This document shows, in pieces, positions 7,446-15,471 of a stretch of DNA of 19,265 bases; the first letter of the stretch is position 1, and every line of letters starts with the position of its first letter. A program made the position numbers and the translations under genes. This stretch comes from Streptomyces sp. MUM 178J (GTDB lineage: Bacteria; Actinomycetota; Actinomycetes; Streptomycetales; Streptomycetaceae). The notes under the pieces were generated by a model. That model saw only the letters and a program-made list of their open reading frames with translations, searched no databases and was not told the DNA's origin. The DNA lies in NCBI RefSeq assembly GCF_022414575.1, contig NZ_JADWYQ010000072.1:1-19265 (forward strand), in the 5' to 3' direction.

Positions 7446-7991
7446 ATGACGAGTGAGCCGGAGCAGCAGATCGGGGTGGGGACGCCGGACGCCTTTCAGC
7501 GCCTGTGGACGCCTCACCGGATGGCCTACATCCTGGGGGAGAACAAGCCGACCGGGCCGGGGGCCGATGACGGCTGCCCCTTCTGCACCATTCCGGCCAA
7601 GTCCGACGAGGACGGGCTCGTCATCGCCCGGGGCGAGAGCGTCTACGCCGTGCTGAACCTCTACCCGTACAACGGCGGTCATCTCATGGTCGTGCCTTTC
7701 CGGCATGTCGCCGACTACACGGAGCTGACCGGTGCCGAGACCGCCGAGCTGGCGGAGTTCACCAAGCAGGCCATGCAGGCTCTGCGTGCCGCCTCCGGTG
7801 CCCACGGATTCAACGTGGGCATGAACCAAGGCGTGGCCGCCGGCGCCGGCATCGCCGCGCATCTGCATCAGCACATCGTGCCCCGCTGGGGCGGGGACAC
7901 CAATTTCATGCCGGTCACCGCCCACACCAAGGTCCTGCCGCAGCTGCTCGCCGACACCCGCAAGATGCTCGCGGAGGCGTGGCCCGCATAG
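7446..7991 (+). CDS. HIT domain protein, probable Ap4A phosphorylase-like
   Basis: This is a 181-aa histidine-triad protein. The triad HLHQHIVPRW (H139, H141, H143) is the nucleotide-phosphate-binding catalytic loop, where the middle His attacks the alpha phosphate. An N-terminal CPFC (C44, C47) is a likely zinc site. LNLYPYNGGHLMVVPFRH is the conserved central HIT block. The closest well-studied relative by context and length is M. tuberculosis Rv2613c, a diadenosine tetraphosphate phosphorylase that also sits next to thrS. The assignment of Ap4A as substrate rests on that comparison. The frame extends back to 7359, but the conserved part and the -10 position support the ATG at 7446. It converges with the following minus-strand gene with about 30 bases between stops. 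Confidence 0.9.
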   Translation: MTSEPEQQIGVGTPDAFQRLWTPHRMAYILGENKPTGPGADDGCPFCTIPAKSDEDGLVIARGESVYAVLNLYPYNGGHLMVVPFRHVADYTELTGAETAELAEFTKQAMQALRAASGAHGFNVGMNQGVAAGAGIAAHLHQHIVPRWGGDTNFMPVTAHTKVLPQLLADTRKMLAEAWPA

Positions 7992-8022
7992 TGCGGGCGC
8001 CGCATCCGGTGACGTCTGACGG

Positions 8023-9690
8023 CTATGCGTCGTAGATGTCCGCCTTCTTCGGGGCGGCGTCCTGGACCGCCCCGCTGACGGCCGTCGAGCGGTTGCCGAA
8101 ACGCTCCGTGTCCACGCCGTTCTCCTCGAGCACCCTCATGGCGGCGGCATGGGCCACACGCAGCACCGGGGTGGCCGCACGCATCGCGTCGTCCGCCATG
8201 AAGCGGTGCCGCCAGGGCTTCTCGGCCCAGGCGTGGCGCAGCCCGAAGGGTTCGGGCAGGACGAGCTTGCCGCCGAGGAACTCCAGCAGCGGGGGATACC
8301 AGGTCAGCGGTGCGCGCACCATGAGCCGGACGACTTCCCGGGTCTCCACCAGAGGCAGGGCGATGCTGCGGGTCTCCCAGAAGCGGATCGTCTTGCTCAC
8401 GGTCTTGGTCTTCGCCTCGGGCTTGCTGGTGAAGAGGGAGTGCACGGGGCCGAGGGCATGGCCGGTGACCTCGACGCGCAGGGTCTCGTGCAGCACGGTG
8501 ACGGTGATCATCATGGTGAGCACCAGCTGACCGTCCCAGAGGGTGAACTGCACGCCCAGGTAGTGGCGGTTTCCGCTGCCGAACTGCTGCTCGTTGCAGA
8601 TGCGCTGTATCTCGTGGGCGCGGATCTGGAAGGCGTCGACATCCTGGCCCTCGGGCCGGGAGACGGCGCCGGCGTTTTCGCCGACGGGGGCGACGATCCA
8701 GTGCCTGACGGACGGCGTGGGGAAGCCGCCGGAGTGCAGTGGTCCGCGCTGGAGCAGTTTGAGCCGGTCGTGGATGGCTCGTACGACGTCCCAGCTGCGG
8801 AACTGGTTGATCTCTTTGCCGGGCTCCTTGGGGGTGAGTTCCTCGGCGAGCTGCCAGCTTCCCCAGCGGGTGCCCATGCCGAGTATGCCTTTGGGGCCGG
8901 CGTAGAAGACGACGTTGGACTGCTGCTCGGCGCTGAGCTTGGACAGGCCTTGGCGCAGCTGTTCGGCGGCGGTCTCGCCGGGGTTGCCGGGCACGGCCTC
9001 GGGGATCTTCGCGCCGACGCCGCCGCCTGAGAGCAGGCCGTCCCAGCGGTCGCGCAGATCCTTGGCGGTGGCTTCGCAGATGCGTTTGGCGAGGAACCAG
9101 CCGATGACCGGGGCGATGATCATGCCGCGAAGGTAGTACCCGAGGAAGCCGGTGAAGGGCAGCCGGATGAGGAAGATCAGGGCGAGGCCGCCGATGCCGA
9201 TGAGCACGAGGGCGCCGAGCAGTCCGGCGTTCTTGTTCTGGGCGCCGGCCAGAGTGCGGCGGAGTTGGAAGACCGCCATCCACAGCAGCACTCCAGGCAG
9301 GAAGAGGAGCCCGCAGATGGCCGTGATGGCGGTCAGTTTGGCGTCGCGTTCCTTGCGGATGCGGCTGGCGGCGAGGGCGTGTTCGACGACGACCTGGGGT
9401 TCGATGCCGAAGGACTGGATGAGCGCGCCGCGCCCGTCGCCGAGCATGCGTGTCTGGACGGCGCGGGAGAAAGCCTCACCGAGGTTGGGTTCGAAGAGCG
9501 AGAACTTGCCCTTTTTGACCTCTGACTTATGCCATTCGTTGTTGGCCTTGAGGATGTCCTCGGCGGGGCTGTCGCGGTAGGCGGCGGAGGCGAGGGCGTG
9601 GGTGGCCGCGGTCTGTCCGGCCGAGCCGATGAGCGGGATCTGTGCCCCGGGAGTGAAATCGAATCCGTCGTCGGCCACATCCGCCCCCAT
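8023..9690 (-). CDS. Conserved actinobacterial membrane protein
   Basis: This 555-aa protein of unknown function sits between the HIT gene and EF-G2. Three hydrophobic segments are visible at residues ~120-142 (ITAICGLLFLPGVLLWMAVF), ~156-178 (GLLGALVLIGIGGLALIFLI) and ~182-200. The N-terminal 115 residues and C-terminal ~340 residues are soluble-like, with RHWIVAPVGENAGAVSR and a mixed strand/helix pattern but no motif I can name. It is probably a membrane-anchored protein with a large cytoplasmic C-terminal domain. The ATG at 9690 (MGADVADDGFDF) is chosen over the GTG at 9768 because a TAGGCT -10 box lies only 3 bases before that GTG, so the GTG cannot be in its transcript. The ribosome site at 9690 is weak (GGGGCG). 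Confidence 0.75.
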   Translation of the reverse strand: MGADVADDGFDFTPGAQIPLIGSAGQTAATHALASAAYRDSPAEDILKANNEWHKSEVKKGKFSLFEPNLGEAFSRAVQTRMLGDGRGALIQSFGIEPQVVVEHALAASRIRKERDAKLTAITAICGLLFLPGVLLWMAVFQLRRTLAGAQNKNAGLLGALVLIGIGGLALIFLIRLPFTGFLGYYLRGMIIAPVIGWFLAKRICEATAKDLRDRWDGLLSGGGVGAKIPEAVPGNPGETAAEQLRQGLSKLSAEQQSNVVFYAGPKGILGMGTRWGSWQLAEELTPKEPGKEINQFRSWDVVRAIHDRLKLLQRGPLHSGGFPTPSVRHWIVAPVGENAGAVSRPEGQDVDAFQIRAHEIQRICNEQQFGSGNRHYLGVQFTLWDGQLVLTMMITVTVLHETLRVEVTGHALGPVHSLFTSKPEAKTKTVSKTIRFWETRSIALPLVETREVVRLMVRAPLTWYPPLLEFLGGKLVLPEPFGLRHAWAEKPWRHRFMADDAMRAATPVLRVAHAAAMRVLEENGVDTERFGNRSTAVSGAVQDAAPKKADIYDA

Positions 9691-9771
9691 CGCCCCGCGT
9701 CGCCGTATGCCCGTCGCATCTCGGCTTTTCCCAACTGCCGTGCCCCGCACACCTGATGGGCTGAGCACTCC

Positions 9772-9777
9772 AGCCTA
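9772..9777 (-). promoter_or_regulatory. Candidate -10 box for the membrane protein gene
   Basis: On the minus strand 9777-9772 reads TAGGCT, close to the Streptomyces TAGRRT consensus. It would give a leader of about 75 bases to the ATG at 9690. The -35 match (AGACGC) is poor. Confidence 0.35.
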
Positions 9778-9840
9778 TCGGGGGCGGGGCGGCGGCGTCT
9801 TGGGGGCGCTGTCGACTATGCGCCCTTCTTGTGCGGCGCG

Positions 9841-12048
9841 CTATGAGCCGTTCTCGGCTTGTGCGCGGAGCTTCTCGGCGAGTTGGGCGGGCATGGGCTC
9901 GTGGCGGGCGTAGCCGCGGCTGAACTGGCCGGTGCCGTGGGAGATGGAGCGCAGGTCGATCGCGTACCTGCCGATCTCCAGTTCCGGCACTTCGGCACGG
10001 ATGAGCGTGCGTCCGCCTCCGGCCTGTTCGGTGCCGACGACACGGCCGCGCCGTCCTGACAGATCGCTCATCACGGAGCCGACGTAGTCGTCGGAGACGA
10101 GGACCCGGACTTCGGCGACCGGTTCCAGCAGGTCGATGCGGGAGTCCGCGGCCGCTTCGCGCAGGGCGAGGGCGCCTGCGGTCTGGAAGGCGGCGTCGGA
10201 GGAGTCGACGGAGTGGGCTTTGCCGTCCCGCAGGGTGACGCGTACGTCGACCAGGGGGTAGCCGGCGGCGACCCCGCGTGCGGCCTGGGCGCGTACGCCC
10301 TTCTCCACGGAGGGGATGAACTGGCGGGGCACGGCGCCGCCGACGACCTTGTCGACGAATTCGACGCCGGAGCCGGCGGGCAGGGGCTCGACGTCGATCT
10401 CGCATATGGCGTACTGGCCGTGGCCGCCGGACTGTTTGACATGGCGGCCGCGCCCGGCGGCGGGCCCGCCGAAGGTCTCGCGCAGGGACACCTTGTGGGG
10501 GACGACGTCGACCTGGACCCCGTAGCGGCTGCGGAGCCGTTCGAGCGCGACGTCGGCGTGGGCCTCGCCGAGGCACCAGAGCACGACCTGGTGGGTGGCC
10601 TGGTTCTGTTCGAGCCGCATGGTGGGGTCTTCGGCGACGAGCCGGGCGAGCCCCTGGGACAGTTTGTCCTCGTCGGCTTTGCTGTGGGCCTGGATGGCGA
10701 GGGGGAGCAGCGGGTCGGGCATGCTCCAGGGCTCCATGAGCAGCGGGTCGTCCTTGGCGGAGAGGGTGTCCCCGGTCTCGGCGCGGCTGAGTTTGGCGAC
10801 GCAGGCCAGGTCGCCCGCGATGGCGTGGGCCATGGTGCGCTGCTGTTTGCCGAAGGGGGAGGTGAGGGCGCCGACTCGCTCTTCGACGTCGTGGTCTTCG
10901 TGGCCGCGGTCGGCGAGGCCGTGTCCGGAGATATGGACGGTCTCGTCGGGGCGGAGGGTGCCGGAGAAGACGCGGACGAGGGAGATGCGGCCGACGTAGG
11001 GGTCGGACGCGGTCTTGACGACTTCGGCGACAAGGGGCCCGCCGGGGTCGCAGGCGACTTGCGGGCGGGTCTTGCCCTCGGGGGTGGTGACGGCCGGGGG
11101 AGCGGTCTCCAGAGGGGTGGGGAAGCCTCGGGTGATCAGTTCCAGGAGTTCCACGGTGCCCAGGCCCTGGCGTGCGCCGTCGGTGGCGGGCGCGGCGGCG
11201 AGGACGGGGTGGAAGGCGCCGCGGGCGACGGCTTTCTCGAGGTCGTCGACGAGGGTGGTGACCTCGACGTCCTCGCCGCCGAGGTAGCGGTCCATGAGGG
11301 TTTCGTCCTCGCTCTCCGAGATGATCCCCTCGATGAGCCGGCTGCGGGCCTCTTCGATGACGGAGGCCTGTTCGGCGTCGGGCGGGGTGTCCTTGCGTTC
11401 TCCGGAGGAGTAGTCGAAGACCTTCTGGGAGAGCAGCCCGATCAGTCCGGTGACGGACGCGTGGCCGTCGGCGTGCTGGGGGCCGTACAGGGGGAGGTAC
11501 AGGGGCAGCACGGCGTCGGGGTCGTCGCCGCCGAAGATCTCGGCGCAGACGCGGGTGAGCTCCTCGTAGTCGGTGCGGGCGGTCTCCAGGTGGGTGATCA
11601 CGATCGCGCGGGGCATGCCGACGGCGGCGCACTCCTCCCACACGGTGCGGCAGGAGGCGGCGACGGCGTCGGCTTCCTGGGCGGCCGAGATGACGAAGAG
11701 GGCCGCGTCCGCTGCCCGCAGACCGGCCCTCAGCTCTCCGACGAAGTCGGCGTACCCGGGGGTGTCGAGTAGGTTGATCTTGTAGCCGTCCCATTCGAGG
11801 GGGACGAGGGAGAGCTGTACGGAGCGTTGCTGCCGGTGTTCGATCTCGTCGTAGTCGGAGACGGTGGCGCCGTCCTCGACGCGCCCGGCGCGGTTGACGG
11901 CCCCTGTGGCCTGGGCGAGAGCTTCGACCAGGGTGGTCTTTCCCGATCCGCTGTGGCCGACCAGCACCACATTCCGTACGGAGGCGGGCCGGTCGGCCGT
12001 TGTAGCCCTGCCGGCGGCTCCGGGGTGTGTGTTCGTCTTGTCGCCCAT
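9841..12048 (-). CDS. Elongation factor G-like protein EF-G2
   Basis: This 735-aa translational GTPase homologue has the five-domain EF-G layout. The G domain has P-loop GHSGSGKTT (31-39) and G3 DTPGYADF (95-102). Domain II starts near VAEVVKTASDPYVGRISLVR. The domain III/IV region contains VLWCLGEAHADVALERL and HGQYAICEIDVEPLP. Domain V contains EPVAEVRVLVSDDYVGSVMSDLS. The usual guanine-recognition motif NKxD is replaced by THLE (152-155), which marks this paralogue as different from the main EF-G (FusA). Related EF-G2 proteins in mycobacteria do not replace EF-G in translation, so the role is uncertain. The ATG at 12048 has GGAGGAA about 8 bases upstream. It is divergent from the phosphatidylinositol gene cluster. 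Confidence 0.92.
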   Translation of the reverse strand: MGDKTNTHPGAAGRATTADRPASVRNVVLVGHSGSGKTTLVEALAQATGAVNRAGRVEDGATVSDYDEIEHRQQRSVQLSLVPLEWDGYKINLLDTPGYADFVGELRAGLRAADAALFVISAAQEADAVAASCRTVWEECAAVGMPRAIVITHLETARTDYEELTRVCAEIFGGDDPDAVLPLYLPLYGPQHADGHASVTGLIGLLSQKVFDYSSGERKDTPPDAEQASVIEEARSRLIEGIISESEDETLMDRYLGGEDVEVTTLVDDLEKAVARGAFHPVLAAAPATDGARQGLGTVELLELITRGFPTPLETAPPAVTTPEGKTRPQVACDPGGPLVAEVVKTASDPYVGRISLVRVFSGTLRPDETVHISGHGLADRGHEDHDVEERVGALTSPFGKQQRTMAHAIAGDLACVAKLSRAETGDTLSAKDDPLLMEPWSMPDPLLPLAIQAHSKADEDKLSQGLARLVAEDPTMRLEQNQATHQVVLWCLGEAHADVALERLRSRYGVQVDVVPHKVSLRETFGGPAAGRGRHVKQSGGHGQYAICEIDVEPLPAGSGVEFVDKVVGGAVPRQFIPSVEKGVRAQAARGVAAGYPLVDVRVTLRDGKAHSVDSSDAAFQTAGALALREAAADSRIDLLEPVAEVRVLVSDDYVGSVMSDLSGRRGRVVGTEQAGGGRTLIRAEVPELEIGRYAIDLRSISHGTGQFSRGYARHEPMPAQLAEKLRAQAENGS

Positions 12049-12225
12049 GATGTGTTCCTCCCGACTCGGTGCACGGTGAGGTGTGGGCGCGGGACGCGGG
12101 AGCCGCGTGCAGCTCCGTCGATGCCCGCGGTGGTCTTTCGAGCTTTCCACTCAGGCCATGGTGCGTCCATATGTCGTACGCCGCCGCAGGGCCGGGTGCG
12201 CGCGGTGCGGGTGCGGGGGCGTGGC

Positions 12226-12231
12226 TACGAT
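12226..12231 (+). promoter_or_regulatory. Candidate -10 box for the phosphatidylinositol operon
   Basis: TACGAT lies 53 bases before the ATG at 12285 within the 236-base divergent gap, giving a leader near 47 bases. It is identical to the thrS -10 candidate. No clear -35 is present. The rest of the gap holds no open frame I would support. Confidence 0.35.
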
Positions 12232-12284
12232 GGGCCAGCCGATGGCCGAAGGGGCCATGCGGCCCACCGACCGTCGGGAAGGCC

Positions 12285-12962
12285 ATGCTGAACAAGTACG
12301 CGCGTGCGTTTTTCACGCGTGTCCTCACGCCGTTCGCCGCGTTTCTGCTCCGCCGGGGGGTGAGTCCCGACGCGGTCACGCTGGTAGGCACGGCCGGAGT
12401 CGTGGCGGGTGCGCTGGTCTTCTTCCCCCGGGGCGAGTTCTTCTGGGGCACCGTCGTGATCACGCTGTTCGTGTTCTCGGACCTGGTCGACGGGAACATG
12501 GCTCGGCAGGCGGGGGTGTCCAGCCGCTGGGGCGCGTTCCTGGACTCGACGCTGGACCGGGTGGCCGACGCGGCGATCTTCGGCGGCTTCGCGCTCTGGT
12601 ATGCGGGCTCGGGGGACGACAATGTGTTGTGTGCCGTCGCCATCTTCTGTCTGGCGAGCGGGCAGGTCGTGTCGTACACGAAGGCGCGCGGTGAGTCGAT
12701 CGGTCTGCCGGTCGCCGTGAACGGCCTGGTGGAGCGGGCGGAGCGTCTGGTGATCTCGCTGGTCGCCGCCGGTTTCGCGGGGCTGCACAAGTTCGGGGTG
12801 CCCGGGATCGACGTGCTGCTGCCGATCGCTCTGTGGCTGGTGGCCGCGGGCTCGCTGGTGACGCTCGGGCAGCGTGTGGTGACGGTGCGCCGAGAGGCTG
12901 CCGAGGCGGACGCCCAGTCCGGTGCAGACGCCGCACAGGGGAGCGGGGCTGAGACGACATGA
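12285..12962 (+). CDS. pgsA: Phosphatidylinositol-phosphate synthase (CDP-alcohol phosphatidyltransferase)
   Basis: This is a 225-aa integral membrane enzyme. The CDP-alcohol phosphotransferase motif is complete: D66-x2-D69-G70-x2-A73-R74, then G83-x3-D87-x3-D91. These residues bind the metal and CDP-diacylglycerol. About six hydrophobic segments follow the family pattern. In actinobacteria the enzyme beside the PIM acyltransferase and pimA joins inositol 1-phosphate to CDP-diacylglycerol to give phosphatidylinositol phosphate, so context sets the substrate call. A phosphatidylglycerophosphate synthase is the alternative from motif alone. The ATG at 12285 follows GGGAAGG. Its stop overlaps the next start (ATGA), so it is translationally coupled to the acyltransferase. 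The last 25 residues are a polar Ala/Glu tail. Confidence 0.9.
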   Translation: MLNKYARAFFTRVLTPFAAFLLRRGVSPDAVTLVGTAGVVAGALVFFPRGEFFWGTVVITLFVFSDLVDGNMARQAGVSSRWGAFLDSTLDRVADAAIFGGFALWYAGSGDDNVLCAVAIFCLASGQVVSYTKARGESIGLPVAVNGLVERAERLVISLVAAGFAGLHKFGVPGIDVLLPIALWLVAAGSLVTLGQRVVTVRREAAEADAQSGADAAQGSGAETT

Positions 12963-13906
12963 CGCGGGACCACGGGGAGCGCGGAGAACGGCACACGGCG
13001 CGTGAGCGGGTGACAGACGCGCTGTACGGGCTCGGCTGGAGCACGGTGAAGAAGCTGCCCGAGCCGGCGGCCGCCCGGCTGGGCCGGAGCGTCGCCGACA
13101 CGGTGTGGAAGCGGCGCGGGAAGAGCGTGCTGCGTCTGGAGTCCAATCTGGCGCGTGTGGTTCCCGATGCCGGCCCGGCGCGGCTGGCTGCGCTGTCGCA
13201 GGCCGGGATGCGCTCGTATATGCGCTACTGGATGGAGTCCTTCCGGCTGCCCGCGTGGAGTGCGGAGCGGGTCGCGGACGCTTTCCAGCCGAAGGACGTG
13301 CACCATCTGACCGACGGGCTGGCCGCCGGGAACGGGGTGATACTGGCGCTGCCGCACCTGGCGAACTGGGACCTCGCGGGCGTCTGGGTCACCCGCGCCC
13401 TGGGTGTGCCGTTCACGACGGTGGCCGAGCGGCTGCGGCCGGAGTCGCTGTACGACCGGTTCGTGGCGTACCGCGAGAGCCTCGGCATGGAGGTGCTGCC
13501 GCACACCGGAGGGTCGGCGTTCGGGACGCTGGCGCGGCGGCTGCGCGCGGGCGGCCTGGTGTGCCTGGTCGCGGACCGTGATCTGTCGGCGTCCGGCGTG
13601 GAGGTGAAGTTCTTCGGCGACACGGCGCGGATGCCGGCCGGACCCGCGATGCTGGCGCAGCAGACGGGGGCGCTGCTGCTGCCGGTCACGCTCTTCTACG
13701 ACGAGCCGCCGGTGATGCGGGGCCGGGTGCATCCCCCCGTCGAGGTGCCTCGGACGGGTACCCGGGCCGAGAAGACGGCCGTCATGACACAGGCGCTGGC
13801 GGACGTCTTCGCCACAGGCATCGCGGACCATCCGGAGGACTGGCACATGCTGCAGCGGCTGTGGCTTGCGGATCTCGATCCCGACCGGGAACAGGGGTCG
13901 CTGTGA
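12959..13906 (+). CDS. Phosphatidylinositol mannoside acyltransferase (PatA-like, LpxL/HtrB fold)
   Basis: This 315-aa member of the lysophospholipid acyltransferase superfamily carries HLANWD (H133 to D138), the HX4D catalytic motif. The second family block is RLRAGGLVCLVADRDLSASG followed by E215 and KFFGD, corresponding to the second acidic residue region of mycobacterial PatA. VTLFYDEPPVMRGRVHPPVE matches the strand near the end of the fold. In mycobacteria PatA (Rv2611c) adds a palmitoyl chain to the mannose of PIM1/PIM2 on the cytoplasmic face of the membrane. The same role is inferred from position between the PI-phosphate synthase and the PimA-type gene. Both neighbours overlap by 4 bases. 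There is no signal peptide, which fits a peripheral membrane protein. Confidence 0.9.
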   Translation: MTRDHGERGERHTARERVTDALYGLGWSTVKKLPEPAAARLGRSVADTVWKRRGKSVLRLESNLARVVPDAGPARLAALSQAGMRSYMRYWMESFRLPAWSAERVADAFQPKDVHHLTDGLAAGNGVILALPHLANWDLAGVWVTRALGVPFTTVAERLRPESLYDRFVAYRESLGMEVLPHTGGSAFGTLARRLRAGGLVCLVADRDLSASGVEVKFFGDTARMPAGPAMLAQQTGALLLPVTLFYDEPPVMRGRVHPPVEVPRTGTRAEKTAVMTQALADVFATGIADHPEDWHMLQRLWLADLDPDREQGSL

Positions 13907-15063
13907 GGATCGGCATCGTCTGCCCCTACTCGTGGGACGTGCCGGGCGGCGTCCAGTTCCATATCCGGGACCTCGCGGAGCATCTGATCCGCCTCGGTCA
14001 CGAGGTGTCCGTGCTGGCGCCCGCGGACGACGACACGCCGCTGCCGCCGTACGTCGTCTCGGCGGGCCGGGCGGTGCCCGTGCCGTACAACGGATCGGTC
14101 GCCCGGCTGAACTTCGGCTTCCTGTCGGCGGCGCGGGTGCGGCGCTGGCTGCAGACCGGCACGTTCGACGTCATCCACATCCACGAGCCGGCCTCCCCGT
14201 CGCTGGGGCTGCTGAGCTGCTGGGCGGCGCAGGGCCCGATCGTGGCCACCTTCCACACCTCGAATCCCCGCTCCCGCGCGATGATCGCCGCATATCCGAT
14301 CCTTCAGCCCGCGCTGGAGAAGATCAGCGCGCGGATCGCGGTCAGCGAGTACGCGCGGCGCACGCTGGTGGAGCATCTGGGCGGTGACGCGGTGGTCATC
14401 CCGAACGGGGTGGACGTCGCCTTCTTTGAGAAGGCCGAGCCGAAGGCGGAGTGGCAGGGGCACACGATCGGCTTCATCGGCCGTATCGACGAGCCCCGCA
14501 AGGGGCTGCCGGTGCTGATGAAGGCCCTTCCCCGGATCCTGGAGGCCTGCCCTCAGGCCCGGTTGCTGGTCGCGGGGCGCGGCGACGAGGAGGAGGCCGT
14601 CGCGACGCTGCCGCGGGAGATGCGCGAGCGGGTGGAGTTCCTCGGGATGGTCAGCGACGAGGACAAGGCCCGGCTGCTGCGGAGCGTGGACGTGTACGTG
14701 GCTCCCAACACGGGTGGGGAGAGCTTCGGCATCATCCTGGTCGAGGCGATGTCGGCGGGCGCGCCGGTGCTCGCCGCGGACCTCGACGCGTTCGCCCAGG
14801 TCCTCGACCAGGGAGCGGCCGGCGAGCTCTTCGCCAACGAGGACGCGGACGCGCTGGCCGACGCGGCAGTCGCCCTGCTGCGCGATCCGGTGCGGCGAGC
14901 AGAGCTGCGGAAGCGGGGGAGCGCGCATGTGCGGCGCTTCGACTGGTCGACGGTGGGCACGGACATCCTGGCGGTCTACGAGACGGTGACGGACGGTGCG
15001 GCCTCGGTCGCCGCGGACGAACGCACGGGTTTCCGCGCGCGGTTCGGTCTGGCCCGCGACTGA
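13903..15063 (+). CDS. pimA: Phosphatidylinositol alpha-mannosyltransferase, GT4 family (PimA-like)
   Basis: This 386-aa GT-B glycosyltransferase transfers the first mannose from GDP-mannose to phosphatidylinositol. The N-terminal VRIGIVCPYSWDVPGGVQFH carries the GG loop (15-16). H118 in FHTSNPRSR sits at the catalytic histidine position of mycobacterial PimA. The donor site has FIGRIDEPRKG (R194, K200) and the EX7E motif ESFGIILVE (E273 to E281). The GTG start at 13903 overlaps the acyltransferase stop (GTGA), giving a three-gene coupled unit. The last ~20 residues are a charged tail. Hairpins right after the stop probably end the operon. Confidence 0.92.
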   Translation: MRIGIVCPYSWDVPGGVQFHIRDLAEHLIRLGHEVSVLAPADDDTPLPPYVVSAGRAVPVPYNGSVARLNFGFLSAARVRRWLQTGTFDVIHIHEPASPSLGLLSCWAAQGPIVATFHTSNPRSRAMIAAYPILQPALEKISARIAVSEYARRTLVEHLGGDAVVIPNGVDVAFFEKAEPKAEWQGHTIGFIGRIDEPRKGLPVLMKALPRILEACPQARLLVAGRGDEEEAVATLPREMRERVEFLGMVSDEDKARLLRSVDVYVAPNTGGESFGIILVEAMSAGAPVLAADLDAFAQVLDQGAAGELFANEDADALADAAVALLRDPVRRAELRKRGSAHVRRFDWSTVGTDILAVYETVTDGAASVAADERTGFRARFGLARD

Positions 15064-15068
15064 CCTCG

Positions 15069-15120
15069 GGGCGGGGCTGGGCCCCCGCCCGAGATCCCCC
15101 GAAAGGGCGGGGTTCCGCCC
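15069..15120 (+). terminator. Two GC hairpins ending the PIM operon
   Basis: The first hairpin pairs GGGCGGGGC (15069-15077) with GCCCCCGCCC (15081-15090), with one extra C. The second pairs GGGCGG (15105-15110) with CCGCCC (15115-15120) around GGTT. They begin within 6 bases of the pimA stop and lack T-tracts. The second matches, from memory, a hairpin type repeated between many Streptomyces genes. Confidence 0.6.
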
Positions 15121-15174
15121 CAGATCCCGGTACGGCCTTCAGACGAGGCACGGAGCCCGCACCATCCAGCCTGG

Positions 15175-15260
15175 CCCGGGGGCACCTCCCCGGGGGCACC
15201 TCCCCGGGGGCACCCCTGGGGGCACCTCCCAGCGGTAGCTGGGGGAGGAGTCTGGGGGAG
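15175..15260. repeat. Short tandem G/C repeats with an imperfect hairpin
   Basis: CCCGGGGGCACCTC occurs at 15175-15188 and 15189-15202, followed by a 12-base partial copy (15203-15214) and a variant CCTGGGGGCACCTC (15215-15228). CTCCCAGC then folds back on GCTGGGGGAG across GGTA, and a further TGGGGGAGG follows. No open frame in this stretch looks coding. It belongs to the 408-base gene-free gap 15064-15471. Confidence 0.6.
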
Positions 15261-15290
15261 GTGGCCGGGGGAGTTTGAGGCGCGGGGGTC

Positions 15291-15308
15291 CGGGGGCGGG
15301 AGCCCCCG
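15291..15308. repeat. Perfect 7-bp hairpin within the gene-free gap
   Basis: CGGGGGC (15291-15297) and GCCCCCG (15302-15308) pair around GGGA. From memory, this kind of element (GTCCGGGGGCGGGAGCCCCCG and variants) recurs in Streptomyces intergenic regions. Between it and 15406 I see only G/C-rich sequence without a supported gene. Confidence 0.5.
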
Positions 15309-15406
15309 TACAACGGGGTCCGGTGCGGAGCCCCGGTCTCGGGAAAGGGCGGGGCGGGGGAGAAGGCCCCGCGAGGGGAACCGCGCCCGTGCGCCTGGCC
15401 GGCGAA

Positions 15407-15430
15407 GAGCCCGGGCTCCAGGGGCCCTGG
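15407..15430. promoter_or_regulatory. Two adjoining perfect palindromes upstream of the LemA-like gene
   Basis: GAGCCCGGGCTC (15407-15418) is a perfect 12-base palindrome. CCAGGGGCCCTGG (15418-15430) is a second, with 6-bp arms around one G. They share one base and end right before the possible -35 (CTGACA, 15432-15437), a typical place for a regulator. High GC raises the chance of accidental palindromes. Confidence 0.3.
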
Positions 15431-15431
15431 C

Positions 15432-15463
15432 CTGACAGGGGGCCGCACCGGCACCGGTATCTT
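15432..15463 (+). promoter_or_regulatory. Candidate promoter giving a leaderless LemA-like transcript
   Basis: CTGACA (15432-15437) resembles a -35 and TATCTT (15458-15463) a -10. The spacing of 20 is longer than usual. The -10 ends 8 bases before the GTG at 15472, and there is no Shine-Dalgarno, pointing to a leaderless message. Confidence 0.4.
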
Positions 15464-15471
15464 TGGCCGCC

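Noticed and set aside
9690..9768. Upstream GTG (9768) as start of the membrane protein
   Set aside because: A TAGGCT -10 box ends 3 bases before that GTG, so the transcript would begin downstream of it. The sequence between 9768 and 9690 is basic and does not look conserved.
10213..11772. Plus-strand Gly/Asp/Val-rich open frame of 519 codons
   Set aside because: It is the mirror of EF-G2 codons. EF-G2 motifs are clear on the other strand.
9527..13846. Minus-strand open frame of 1439 codons
   Set aside because: It spans parts of the membrane protein gene, EF-G2 and, in antisense, the phosphatidylinositol genes. The product is Arg/Pro-rich low complexity, an effect of high GC in an alternative frame.
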